Source: Hymenobacter crusticola (GTDB taxonomy: Bacteria; Bacteroidota; Bacteroidia; Cytophagales; Hymenobacteraceae). Taken from it: a DNA stretch of 64,000 nt. Below the pieces are notes generated by a model. It did no database searches and was not told where the DNA came from. It was given only the letters and a program-made list of their open reading frames with translations. The DNA is taken from contig NZ_MTSE01000020.1 of the NCBI RefSeq assembly GCF_002154225.1, positions 1-64,000 of the forward strand. Reading direction: 5' to 3'. Below, piece after piece: positions 1 to 7,603 of the stretch; within the stretch, counting starts at the first letter, position 1, and every line of letters begins with the position of its first letter. A program made the position numbers and the translations under genes.

Positions 1-1715
1 TCGCCAACGAATCCACTTACGCGCCCGGCTCCCTTACGGCTCCTACCTACTTTCGGCGTCGCGTGACGTCAGGTGACTGTGGGGCAGTCACATCTGATCC
101 AGTCTTGATAAGGGTTCAGCCTCTTGTAACGCCCACGGTAAGCTTGCCCACGCCACCTGAGCAGTGCCCTGGTACACCGCTGACCTTCACGGCAGTGGCA
201 ACCGACGCCGGCACCGCCCCTACGTTCCAGTGGTTCGTCAACAACGCGCCGGTGGCTAGTGGGCCTACTTTCACTAGCAGCACCTTAGTGACCGGTGACC
301 AAGTACGGGTGGACGTAACGCCTACAGCCGGCTTGTGCAGCACAGGAGTAGCCACTGCTACCGTCACGGTAAGACGCACGGCTCTCTCGTCACTACCTAC
401 ACTGGCCATTGCCGTGCAGCCGGGCGGCCCGGTTTGCCTAGGTGCGCCACTCTCCTTTAGCATCGCTAGCGTGACAGATGCGGGCCCGGCCCCCGAGTAC
501 CAGTGGCAGGTGGACGGCACCGACGTGCCGGGAGTAACAGGAACGACCTTCACCAGCACTACGCTGCGCAATGGTCAAACTGTAACGCTGAGTCTGCGCA
601 CTACCAACAACTGTGGGCAGCCTGTAACAGCCGTTTCCAACGCAGTGCCAGTACAAGTTCAGCCCCTTGTAACGCCCACGGTAAGCCTCGCAGCGCCGCC
701 CGTACAGTGCGCCGGCACGCCACTTACCTTCACAGCTATAGTTACGAATGCAGGCACCGCGCCGACATTCCGTTGGCTCGTCAACAATGTAGCCGTCGCT
801 AGTGGACCTAGCTTCACCAGCAGCACGCTGGTCACGGGCAATCAGGTAAGCGTTGAGGTGACACCCACGGTGGGGTTATGCAGCACGGGTCCAGTTACGG
901 CCACCGTTACGGTGACGCGCTCGGTGACCACGCCGCCTACACTCGCCATTGCCGTGCAGCCCGGTACACCGGTTTGCCTAGGCGACCCGCTAACCTTCAG
1001 CATCGCCAATGTGACAGAGCCCGGCACGGCACCTAGCTATCAGTGGCAAGTAAATGGCAGCGACGTGGCCGGGGCCACAAACCCAGTATTCACCAGCACA
1101 GCGCTGCGCGAGGGCCAAATTGTGACGCTGCGCCTGCGCACCACCGACGCATGTGGGCAGCCCGCGGCAGTTATTTCTAATGGTATCGCCGTACGCATCC
1201 AACCGCCAGTGGACGTGGATGCTGGCCCGGATCAAGAAATTCTGCTTGGTTCCGCTGTCGTATTAGATGGCCGCGCCGATGGCACGTACCCGGTGACATG
1301 GTCGCCGGCGGTGGGGCTGACTTTCCCGAATGGTGACCAGCTACGCCCACGGGCCGCACCCACCACCACGACGACCTACACGCTCTCGGCCGGAGCTGGG
1401 GGCTGCGCCGACGCCGATCAGGTGACCGTAACGGTGCGTCCGCCCATCCGCATTCCCAACGCCTTCACGCCTAATGGTGACGGCCGCGACGACACCTGGC
1501 AGATTGAGTTCATCGAGCAGTTTCCCAACACGACGGTGAGCGTATTCAACCGCTGGGGCAACCGGATTTTCTCGTCCGAAAACTACAGCCGGGCTAATGA
1601 GTGGCGCGGCGACATCAACGGCCAGCCCGCGCCGGTAGGCACCTACTATTACGTAGTCGTCACGAAGGGCCCGCTGGGCAGGTCCTATAGTGGGTCTATT
1701 ACCATTCTATATTAA
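1..1715 (+). CDS. T9SS-exported, gliding-motility-associated C-terminal domain protein (5' partial)
   Basis: Three-prime part of a large surface or secreted protein. The frame is open from base 3 to the left edge, so the GTG at 63 is an internal Val codon and the start lies outside the window. The visible 570 residues are Ig/PKD-like beta-sandwich repeats, with two units of about 180 residues that repeat even at DNA level (offset near 540 bp: compare 123-144 with 666-687 and 403-422 with 941-960). The last ~90 residues, from about base 1444, are a CHU_C/type B sorting domain: IPNAFTPNGDGRDDTW, VFNRWGNRIFSS, and a final GSITILY. That domain directs export through the type IX system in Bacteroidota. 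The next gene, PorP/SprF-like, is the usual partner of this class. Passenger function (adhesin-like) is inference. Confidence 0.88.
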   Translation, partial: ANESTYAPGSLTAPTYFRRRVTSGDCGAVTSDPVLIRVQPLVTPTVSLPTPPEQCPGTPLTFTAVATDAGTAPTFQWFVNNAPVASGPTFTSSTLVTGDQVRVDVTPTAGLCSTGVATATVTVRRTALSSLPTLAIAVQPGGPVCLGAPLSFSIASVTDAGPAPEYQWQVDGTDVPGVTGTTFTSTTLRNGQTVTLSLRTTNNCGQPVTAVSNAVPVQVQPLVTPTVSLAAPPVQCAGTPLTFTAIVTNAGTAPTFRWLVNNVAVASGPSFTSSTLVTGNQVSVEVTPTVGLCSTGPVTATVTVTRSVTTPPTLAIAVQPGTPVCLGDPLTFSIANVTEPGTAPSYQWQVNGSDVAGATNPVFTSTALREGQIVTLRLRTTDACGQPAAVISNGIAVRIQPPVDVDAGPDQEILLGSAVVLDGRADGTYPVTWSPAVGLTFPNGDQLRPRAAPTTTTTYTLSAGAGGCADADQVTVTVRPPIRIPNAFTPNGDGRDDTWQIEFIEQFPNTTVSVFNRWGNRIFSSENYSRANEWRGDINGQPAPVGTYYYVVVTKGPLGRSYSGSITILY

Positions 1716-1720
1716 TAAAA

Positions 1721-1749
1721 CATCCTGCTGCGCTAAGCGCAGCAGGATG
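1721..1749 (+). terminator. Hairpin terminator after the T9SS protein
   Basis: Arms 1721-1734 and 1736-1749 are perfectly complementary (14 bp on paper; realistically about 13 bp with a TAA loop). It begins 6 bases after the stop at 1715. The tail is only moderately T-rich, so leakage into the PorP gene at 1786 is possible. Confidence 0.6.
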
Positions 1750-1785
1750 ATCATCTTCCAGATAGATGCTAAAGCACTTCCTGTT

Positions 1786-2760
1786 ATGAAAAGAGCTCTA
1801 CCTCTGGTGCTGCTTTCGTTGTTGCTGCTGGCCTTCGTGCCGACCCTAGCGCAGCAGCAGGCGCAATACAGCCAGTACATGAATAACAATTACCTCCTGA
1901 ACCCCGGCGCAACGGGCGTGGAGGACTACATCGACGTCAAGCTCAGCTACCGCACCCAGTGGGTAGGTTTGGAAGGAGCGCCTAAGACGTATTACGCCAG
2001 CATTAACTCTTCGCTCGGCAAGTGGCGCACCACCGGCAAGCGTACCTTGCGCGAAGGGCGACGACCGTTTCATGCGGTGGGCGGCTTCGTGTACAAGGAC
2101 GTAACCGGCCCTACGAGCCGAACCAGCGCCTACGTTTCCTACGCTTACAACTTGGCCCTGACACCTAAAATCCGGGCAGCCCTAGGTGTGTCGGCGGGCA
2201 TGCAGCAGTTTGCTGTCGATGGGCAACAATTACACTTCTTCGACCCCACCACTACCGCGGCCAGCGCTGCCGCGCGGGTGTTCGACGGCTCAGTGGGCCT
2301 CTGGGTGTACAGCCCCGATTTCTACGTGGGCGTATCGGGTGCGCAGTTGTTGGCCAACAAGCTCGACTTCTCTTACACGTTCAACTCGCTGGGTGACGGC
2401 GCAGGCAATTCCCTGAAGCGTCACTATTTCGCCACGGCCGGGGTGCGGGTGCCGCTCAATGATGACTGGTCGGTGGTGCCGTCGGTGCTAGTCAAGTCCG
2501 TCAGCCCGGCGCCGCTTTCACTCGATATCAATGCCAAGCTCAAGTACCGGGACCTGCTATGGGCTGGTGCATCGTGGCGGGCTTTCGACTCCGTCGTGGG
2601 CATGGTGGGCATCAGCTACGAGCAGTTTATGCTAGGGTATTCCTACGATGCAGGGGTCTCGGAGCTTACCGACTACCACCACGGCAGCCACGAGGTGCTG
2701 TTAGGGTTGCGGCTGAAGAAAAGAGCACAGGTGGTCTGCCCACCGAGCAGGTTTTGGTAG
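1786..2760 (+). CDS. PorP/SprF family type IX secretion-associated membrane protein
   Basis: Outer-membrane beta-barrel of the PorP/SprF family (324 aa), whose members sit next to CHU_C/type B cargo genes and anchor or assist T9SS substrates. I start at ATG 1786 because it gives a clean signal peptide (MKRALPLVLLSLLLLAF... ending LAQ); the upstream in-frame codons overlap the terminator hairpin. The family signature follows cleavage: QYSQYMNNNYLLNPGATG, then SYRTQWVGLEGAPKTYYASI. The rest alternates as barrel strands (GVSAGMQQF, VGISYEQFMLGYSYD). Length matches the family (about 300-350 aa). It follows the T9SS cargo gene by 70 bp, suggesting a functional pair. SprF of Flavobacterium supports SprB secretion; specificity for this neighbour is inference. 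Confidence 0.88.
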   Translation: MKRALPLVLLSLLLLAFVPTLAQQQAQYSQYMNNNYLLNPGATGVEDYIDVKLSYRTQWVGLEGAPKTYYASINSSLGKWRTTGKRTLREGRRPFHAVGGFVYKDVTGPTSRTSAYVSYAYNLALTPKIRAALGVSAGMQQFAVDGQQLHFFDPTTTAASAAARVFDGSVGLWVYSPDFYVGVSGAQLLANKLDFSYTFNSLGDGAGNSLKRHYFATAGVRVPLNDDWSVVPSVLVKSVSPAPLSLDINAKLKYRDLLWAGASWRAFDSVVGMVGISYEQFMLGYSYDAGVSELTDYHHGSHEVLLGLRLKKRAQVVCPPSRFW

Positions 2761-2969
2761 CACACGTTCGTGCCACGGCAAAAGGCAAGACCCTAGCCCA
2801 TTCTTCAGCTAGCAGACGCCAACGCCTGTTGTGTAAAAGTACCTTTGTACGACCTAGCGTACGCAGCTGTTCTTAGGCTATCCTTTCTACTTCTACCAAC
2901 GCAGCTAGGAAGTGACTGAAACGTTGCGCTACCATAGCTTAGGACAGCGCCTAAGGCTACTATCGACGT

Positions 2970-3001
2970 AACCGAGAGTCGCTTAATAGGCGACTTCGGT
3001 T
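2970..3001. other. Hairpin spanning the stop codon of the lipoprotein gene
   Basis: Arms 2970-2982 and 2990-3001 pair over 12 bp with one bulged base. The stop codon of the minus-strand gene (2983-2985) lies in the loop. No T-run follows on either strand, so a terminator role is uncertain. The 2761-2982 gap otherwise holds no gene. Confidence 0.35.
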
Positions 3002-3519
3002 TGCGTGATGGCATACAAGGGGGTGTTTTGCCCGGGCACCACTTTGAAGGAAGTGTCTGCTACGATCCGGCCATCAACGAGTAATTCGCTGATCACCTCG
3101 TAGCCCCCTTCCGCGTCACTAGGTAGCGCATCCTCCACCCACACCGTAACGGTGATTTTGGGTCTAGTATCACCTGACTTCGCATAGGTAGGAATAGGAG
3201 GCAATGGGGCTTCCTTGAGGGCTACGCTCATTTGTTGGTCATGAAACTGCGGACTGGGCGGTAGTAAGCGGTGAGGCGGGGTGGGCAACAGTGCTACTCG
3301 TTCATACTCTACCGTTATGTTCGGCGGGCTAACGGGCAACGTGGCAGAACTGCTCAGCGGTCTAACATAATAGCGTACGGCGACCGGATGATATTTGGCC
3401 TCGTTTGGTACTTTAACTGGCGGGGTAACGGGTTTTGGATCATTTTCTTGCTGGTCACAAGCCGTTGCGCATAGGACTAGGGCAGCGCACATCAACGCAC
3501 GCAGAGATAAGTACACCAT
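2983..3519 (-). CDS. Hypothetical lipoprotein, 178 aa
   Basis: I do not recognise a family. The N-terminus is a lipoprotein signal peptide: hydrophobic LRALMCAALVLCATA followed by Cys-21, then a charged DQQEND start. The mature part is rich in Pro and beta-prone segments (KVPNEAKYHPVAVRYYVRPL, RPKITVTVWVEDALP, ELLVDGRIVADTSF), which suggests a small beta-sandwich exposed in the periplasm or at the outer membrane. It stands alone, with gaps of about 220 bp and 600 bp around it. Confidence 0.7.
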   Translation of the reverse strand: MVYLSLRALMCAALVLCATACDQQENDPKPVTPPVKVPNEAKYHPVAVRYYVRPLSSSATLPVSPPNITVEYERVALLPTPPHRLLPPSPQFHDQQMSVALKEAPLPPIPTYAKSGDTRPKITVTVWVEDALPSDAEGGYEVISELLVDGRIVADTSFKVVPGQNTPLYAITQTEVAY

Positions 3520-4117
3520 AGGAAGAATTATAAAAGTTTCGACCTAAAGTGTTTGCCCAAAGCAAAAGGTTGGTTGCCGTAGAAAATATTTTTCAGGGCT
3601 CTTCACTGTCTTATCTAACCTGCTTGGAATCGCTCGTTTGAGCAATATTACCCCCGACCTTTTGCTGTAAGCCAGCCTCCCTCCTGGCCCAAGCGTGGTT
3701 AAAGTAAAGCCCATGACGAAAAGAAATACAGTGCCTGACTCAGAAGCAGTAAGCTGCTCATAAGTGCTTTTCTTTCAGCTCAAGAGCTATAGGACTTCTA
3801 CGATTCCAGCATGAGGGTTTACGAGTATAGGCTTAGTGATGAAGCCAAGTTCTGCAAAACTGTCATTGAAACTAGCAACTTTTTTCAGACCGAGATAAAG
3901 GCCAGTCCCTGTCCGTAAGCTAGATGTGTGGCGGCAGGCCAGCCCGCAGCTTTCTGCTGTTTACCTTCCGCCAAATGAGCAGCAAGGTCTCAGCTGTACC
4001 TCGTAGGCTAGGTTGCTGCCGTCCTTTGCCAGCGCATCAAATCCTATTTTCGATACCACTCTTTTCTTGCGGCAACTGCGCAAAGCTTCAGCAAATGCTA
4101 CCGGCCGACCCTACTGT
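3520..4117. other. Gene-free stretch between lipoprotein and PaiB-like gene
   Basis: About 600 bp without a convincing gene. A 68-codon plus-strand frame (3924-4130) runs into the 3' end of the next gene and has no family signal. Composition is more AT-rich than the genes around it. I see no tRNA, repeat or strong hairpin. Confidence 0.6.
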
Positions 4118-4723
4118 TTATGAGTTCTGAATATAGGGCGCTAGGTCACGCGTGACCGAATCGTCGCTGCCAGCTAGGTGCTCAACGATGGAGGCGCGTT
4201 CGACGGCTGAGCGGCTTTGGTTAAGTTTCTTGCTGCCTTGTAGGCTACTCACCTCTACTTCAAAGGCAACGAGGGCGCGTAACAGGCTAGCTTTATACGT
4301 TGCGGGCAGCGTATCCCACTGTCCTTGGTAGGCTGGCTCATGAATGGCAATGAGTTGCTGCAGCGCATGTTCTTTGGCGGCCGTATCTTCTAGCAGGCGT
4401 ACCTTGCCATAGGCGTGTACCGCAATGTAGTCCCAAGTCGGTACACTTTCCCGCTGTTCATAAAGCGTAGGCGAAATGTAAGCGTGCGGCCCGGTGAAGA
4501 TTACGAGCACGTCTTGCGCCGCCCACGTTCGCCATTGCGGGTTGGCGCGCGCTAGGTGCGCAGTGAGCAAAATGCGCGGTCCTTCGCTGGTTACGTGGAA
4601 GGGCAAGTGCGAGGCGACCGGCAAGCCCTGGTCGACACTGATTAGGGTGGCGAAGTTATAGCGTTGCATGAAAGCCAAAGCTTCGGCCTGGTCAGTCAAT
4701 AGAAACTCAGCGGGGATGTACAT
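4118..4723 (-). CDS. PaiB-like FMN-binding negative transcriptional regulator
   Basis: A 201-residue split-barrel flavin-binding protein of the PaiB family (Bacillus PaiB represses sporulation and protease genes; many members have unknown roles). Visible signatures are MYIPAEF at the start, GLPVASHLPFHV, LTAHLARANPQW, VIFTGPHAYISPTLY, VPTWDYIAVHAYGKVRL and a C-terminal AFEVEVSSLQGSKKLNQ. Length is close to the family norm (about 200-210). Start ATG 4723 is the only sensible one. It is a single-gene unit read away from the next cluster. DNA binding has not been shown for most homologues, so a flavin-dependent enzyme role is equally possible. Confidence 0.88.
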   Translation of the reverse strand: MYIPAEFLLTDQAEALAFMQRYNFATLISVDQGLPVASHLPFHVTSEGPRILLTAHLARANPQWRTWAAQDVLVIFTGPHAYISPTLYEQRESVPTWDYIAVHAYGKVRLLEDTAAKEHALQQLIAIHEPAYQGQWDTLPATYKASLLRALVAFEVEVSSLQGSKKLNQSRSAVERASIVEHLAGSDDSVTRDLAPYIQNS

Positions 4724-5200
4724 ACCAGACGATTTGTGGGAGAAAACAGGGACAAGGTAGTACCCAACGAATTGGCTACGATGGTCCAGTTTGGTAAAAG
4801 CTTATCCACCAATTTCGCTGTGCGCTACCCCTCAATAAACTGCACGCGCCTCTTATGGCGAATGACCAAAGTAGGTGGTTTTGCGAAGCTATACACTCAA
4901 TGTCCCAGGGCCGAGTTCTTCGAAGTGGACGGCGGCGTGTGCTACACCCTAGGCTGTTGAACCCTGCACCTGCTTGTGAAAGGAACCTACCACTACCTCA
5001 GTTGCTACGCAGGTAGTGAAAACCAATCGATGAAGTGAGGTCTATCTAGCAAGCTGTTCTGATGCGTTGGAGCAGCTTGTTTGTGTTTGTTAGCATCGAG
5101 GACAATTATGGAGAATGAATGCTTTACGGCGGTCCTCTATCTGCTAAGTAACGCGGGATTATCGACCAGACGCGCAACGTTCGGCCTTTCGCCTTGGCTT

Positions 5201-5261
5201 TTCCCGCACTTCCCTATTGCCCCGGACCAGTATTTATATGCTGCCTGGTCCAGTGCGGGAA
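5201..5261. promoter_or_regulatory. Nested inverted repeats upstream of the 5327 cluster
   Basis: A 10-bp perfect outer repeat (TTCCCGCACT 5201-5210 with AGTGCGGGAA 5252-5261) encloses a 7-bp repeat (GGACCAG 5224-5230 with CTGGTCC 5245-5251). It ends 28 bases before a promoter-like element. It could be an operator for the cluster's MarR protein or an RNA structure of a transcript ending here; no T-run supports a terminator. Confidence 0.4.
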
Positions 5262-5288
5262 CATGCATAATTGGTTAGGAGTGCCATC

Positions 5289-5296
5289 TACTTTTG
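5289..5296 (+). promoter_or_regulatory. Putative Bacteroidota -7 promoter element
   Basis: TACTTTTG matches the Bacteroidota -7 consensus TAnnTTTG exactly and lies 30 bases before the ATG at 5327. A TTGG at 5271-5274 is a possible -33 element, but the spacing is shorter than usual. Confidence 0.45.
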
Positions 5297-5326
5297 TCCC
5301 GTTCTCCAACCACAAGTTATGCCCTC

Positions 5327-6058
5327 ATGAGAAAGCCCATGCTTACCCTAGCGCTGCTTAGTGCCCTGACTGGCAGTAGCTTCGCGCAGTCTTCGGGTGC
5401 GGCCTACAACAACGCCGACTACACTCCGAAGAAAGCCGCTATCACGTACCTACCCGAGCTGGAAACGCTGGTCTTCGAGTTTCAGGTAACCGGCGCCGCT
5501 GGTAAAACGCAGCCTAAGCCCGCTGGCAAAACAGACGGCGCCCCGGTGCTCGGCTACGTGTTTCCCACCACGCTCAAATCTACCGACATCGGCATGGGAG
5601 CCACCGACGGCATTGTGGCCATGGCCCTGACCTCTCACCCCGACTTCGAGGATACCCCTCTCTGGGATGAGAACGGCGACGGCGACTACGCCAATGACGG
5701 GCTGGTGTGGCACGCCCACTGGGTGGTGCTCACTAAAGACAGCCGCGTGGCGGGCGGCTTCTCCGTGAAGGAGTTTGACCACATGGGCGCGGCGCCCAAG
5801 CTGCCGCCCACCAGCGCCCCCGGCATGCACATGTACATGGATTCGCCCGGCTTCACCGTCACGATGAAGGGTAACACCGGCCGTGTGGTAGTGCCGCTGG
5901 ACCGCATCAACCGCAAGCGGGACTTCAAATTTGACCTTGTGACCTGCTACATGGAAGTCAACGCTTCCGATAAGAAGCGGCCCATGCTAGGCGTGTATCA
6001 GGTGTACGGGGTGATGTCGGGCAACCTCTCGTTGCCCTATACGGTAGCCGCTAACTAG
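5327..6058 (+). CDS. Exported protein of unknown function with His/Met-rich motifs
   Basis: First gene of the 5327-8216 run, 243 aa. ATG 5327 is chosen over the earlier TTG because it opens directly on a signal peptide (MRKPMLTLALLSALTGSSFAQ). I do not recognise a named family. The mature protein has an acidic loop resembling a Ca-binding stretch (WDENGDGDYANDG), then WHAHWVVLT and PGMHMYMDSPGF, two clusters of His and Met that could bind a transition metal such as copper. A single Cys follows (LVTCYMEV). It is predicted periplasmic. The next gene begins 9 bases after its stop, so the two are probably cotranscribed. Metal binding is inference from composition only. Confidence 0.75.
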   Translation: MRKPMLTLALLSALTGSSFAQSSGAAYNNADYTPKKAAITYLPELETLVFEFQVTGAAGKTQPKPAGKTDGAPVLGYVFPTTLKSTDIGMGATDGIVAMALTSHPDFEDTPLWDENGDGDYANDGLVWHAHWVVLTKDSRVAGGFSVKEFDHMGAAPKLPPTSAPGMHMYMDSPGFTVTMKGNTGRVVVPLDRINRKRDFKFDLVTCYMEVNASDKKRPMLGVYQVYGVMSGNLSLPYTVAAN

Positions 6059-6067
6059 CCCTGCGCC

Positions 6068-6322
6068 ATGTCTGATCTGCAACTCGTACCCGGCAATAGC
6101 CTGCTCACAGCTACCCCGGAAGAAGGCCGCCAGCTCGCCGTGAAGCTCGCCCGCCTCATCATCAAGCTCACCCAACCCGACGACGAAAAGCGCCGTCAGC
6201 AGCGTGCCATCTACGCCGACAACCCCATGATGCTCATTAGCATCGGCCAAACGGTGGCCGCCGAATTTGCGACCATCGCCGCCGCCAATAATTACTGGCG
6301 CGACCAGCCGCAGGCCCACTAA
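6068..6322 (+). CDS. Small hypothetical protein, 84 aa
   Basis: Unrecognised small soluble protein, probably all alpha-helical (GRQLAVKLARLIIKLTQ, SIGQTVAAEFATIAAANNYW). No signal peptide, cysteine or membrane segment. It follows the exported protein by 9 bp with an ATG start, and its codon use resembles the neighbours, so I take it as a real gene of the same operon. Confidence 0.6.
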   Translation: MSDLQLVPGNSLLTATPEEGRQLAVKLARLIIKLTQPDDEKRRQQRAIYADNPMMLISIGQTVAAEFATIAAANNYWRDQPQAH

Positions 6323-6415
6323 TTCCCTTCTTTTTCAGGCAGCTTTTGGCCCGCATTTCTGCTGGGCTAGCCCCCGCTTTGCCATTGCTTTTTCACCTTT
6401 TACTTCTTTTCCTGC

Positions 6416-6889
6416 ATGGAAAATCCTAGCATTCCCGGCTACACCTACGGTCAGGTTGGCCATTCCCCGGTTTCTCTTGATGAGCTAGAACTGCTCAAAC
6501 AAACCGTGCTCTTTTCGGCTGACGACGTGGCCGCCCTCGCGCAAGCAGGCCAGGTGCTGGCTCCCCAGACCGACGCTATTCTCGATGTGTGGTATGGCTT
6601 TGTGGGGGCGCACCCGCACTTGCTGCGCTACTTCTCCCTGCACGGGCAGCCCGACGGCGACTACTTAGCCCGCGTCCGGGCCCGGTTCGGGCAGTGGATC
6701 ATCGACCTCTGCACCAAGCCCTACGACCAGGCCTGGCTCGACTACCAGCACGAAATCGGCTTGCGCCACACCAGCGCCAAGAAGAACGTCACCGACCAGG
6801 CTACGGCCGAGCCGCTCATTCACCTGCGCTACCTCACGGCCTTCATCGTGCCGCTCACGGCCACTGTCAAGCCTTTCTTGCAGCACTAA
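6416..6889 (+). CDS. Protoglobin, truncated by an in-frame TAA
   Basis: Single-domain protoglobin (heme protein that binds O2, CO and NO, related to archaeal Pgb and the globin-coupled sensors). Family marks: N-terminal IPGYTYG, FSADDVAALAQAGQVLAPQ, ILDVWYGFVGAHPHLLRYF, then the helix-F region YDQAWLDYQHEIGLRHTSAKKN with the likely proximal His in EIGLRH, and HLRYLTAFIVPLTATVKPFL. Translation stops at 6887-6889 after 157 residues, whereas the family runs to about 190-195. The same frame continues without interruption for 35 more codons that read as the missing C-terminal helix (see 6887-6997). The shortened protein would lack helix H. It may be a recent nonsense mutation, a sequencing error or a read-through site. 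Confidence 0.85.
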   Translation: MENPSIPGYTYGQVGHSPVSLDELELLKQTVLFSADDVAALAQAGQVLAPQTDAILDVWYGFVGAHPHLLRYFSLHGQPDGDYLARVRARFGQWIIDLCTKPYDQAWLDYQHEIGLRHTSAKKNVTDQATAEPLIHLRYLTAFIVPLTATVKPFLQH

Positions 6890-6997
6890 GGGCATTCCGA
6901 AGCGCAAGTAGAGGCCATGCACGCGGCCTGGTTCAAGGCCGTGACCCTGACGGCCACGCTCTGGTCGCAGCCCTACGTCAAAGAGGGGCAGTTTTAA
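6887..6997 (+). pseudogene. In-frame C-terminal remainder of the protoglobin after the stop codon
   Basis: Starting with the TAA at 6887 the protoglobin frame reads GHSEAQVEAM, then HAAWFKAVTL, then TATLWSQPYVKEGQF and a second TAA at 6995-6997. This resembles the end of protoglobins (a Trp-rich last helix and a WSQPYV-type tail) and brings the total to about 193 residues, the expected length. The position of the stop corresponds to a residue that one AAA-to-TAA change would create. Alone the segment has no plausible start except an ATG within it. Confidence 0.7.
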
Positions 6998-7024
6998 CCA
7001 TTCATCTTCTTACTTATTACGCTC

Positions 7025-7288
7025 ATGGAAGTCGCCGTTTATGATACCTACGTTCCCAAGAAGGACGGTTCACTCATGCACTTTGACATCTTGGTGTCCG
7101 ATGAGGTAGCCAGCAAAGAACAGGTGTATCAGTTTGGCCGCCAATACCTAGCCACGAAAGGCCAGCAGGGCCAACCCCTAACGGCCAAGGAGTGTCGGTT
7201 CTGCCACATCGCCGAGCCAGCGCAGGAAGTGGTGGACGTTATTAGCGCCCAAGGGTATTATATCATCGAAATGCAGGGGTGCCAGTAG
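7025..7288 (+). CDS. DUF2024 family protein
   Basis: An 87-residue protein matching DUF2024: MEVAVYDTYVPKKDG at the start, MHFDILV, QFGRQYLATKGQQGQPLTAKECRFCHIA, ending GYYIIEMQGC. The CRFCH motif (CxxCH) is the family's conserved cysteine pair and could bind a metal or undergo redox change. Start ATG 7025 gives the canonical N-terminus. It lies 28 bp past the protoglobin remainder and 27 bp before the next gene, so it is likely in the same operon. The family's biochemical role is unknown. Confidence 0.85.
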   Translation: MEVAVYDTYVPKKDGSLMHFDILVSDEVASKEQVYQFGRQYLATKGQQGQPLTAKECRFCHIAEPAQEVVDVISAQGYYIIEMQGCQ

Positions 7289-7315
7289 GCGCCCCTATTT
7301 TCCTCTTGTTGGCTT

Positions 7316-7603
7316 ATGGAACACAATTCTTATCAGCCCATTGATTGCAGCTTTCACGACTTGCTAGAAGCCACGATTACGCTGCGCACTTACACGCATC
7401 TGCAATACTTCACCCCCTTGTGGGAATTCACAACCATCACGGGTCTGCTTAAAAACTTGGTCAGCGAGCGGGGAGCGGATGGCCTCGTCGAATATTTAGT
7501 GATTGATACCGGCGAGTGGATCCGCTTGGATCGGGTAGTGAACGTCAATGGTACCTTTGCCCCGCCATTTCGCCACTACCTCGACTTTACCTGTGACTGC
7601 TGA
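7316..7603 (+). CDS. rof: Rof-like Rho-binding antiterminator family protein
   Basis: A 95-aa small Sm-like-fold protein resembling E. coli Rof, which binds Rho and blocks termination. Signatures are YQPIDCSFHDLLEA at the N-terminus (Rof has YQPINCDDYDNLE), a middle beta region, LVEYLVID, GEWIRLDRVVNVNG (Rof: LRLDKI). Similarity is to the family as a whole; Rho binding here is inferred. The MarR gene's earliest ATG overlaps its end by 56 bp, indicating translational coupling or a later MarR start. A Rho-level regulator inside a gas/redox cluster is unusual. Confidence 0.72.
   Translation: MEHNSYQPIDCSFHDLLEATITLRTYTHLQYFTPLWEFTTITGLLKNLVSERGADGLVEYLVIDTGEWIRLDRVVNVNGTFAPPFRHYLDFTCDC

Larger units (their letters stand above)
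4724..5326. other. Long gene-free upstream region with inverted repeats
   Basis: About 600 bp with no supportable gene: the 74- and 65-codon plus frames at 4736 and 5081 show no family features. It carries several inverted repeats: 4991-4998/5011-5018 (8 bp), 5050-5056/5073-5079 (7 bp, followed by a T/G-rich tail) and the nested pair at 5201-5261. It probably holds the control region of the cluster that starts at 5327. Confidence 0.55.

Noticed and set aside
2839..2846. TACCTTTG, a perfect -7 match, as a promoter for a small RNA ending at the 2970-3001 hairpin
   Set aside because: No -33 element at the right spacing, no T-run at the hairpin, and no other sign of a transcript.
3924..4130. 68-codon plus-strand frame in the 3520-4117 gap
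   Set aside because: No family features, atypical codon use, and it runs into the converging PaiB-like gene.
4736..5278. Two short plus-strand frames (74 and 65 codons)
   Set aside because: Neither resembles a protein family; the region looks like control sequence with inverted repeats.
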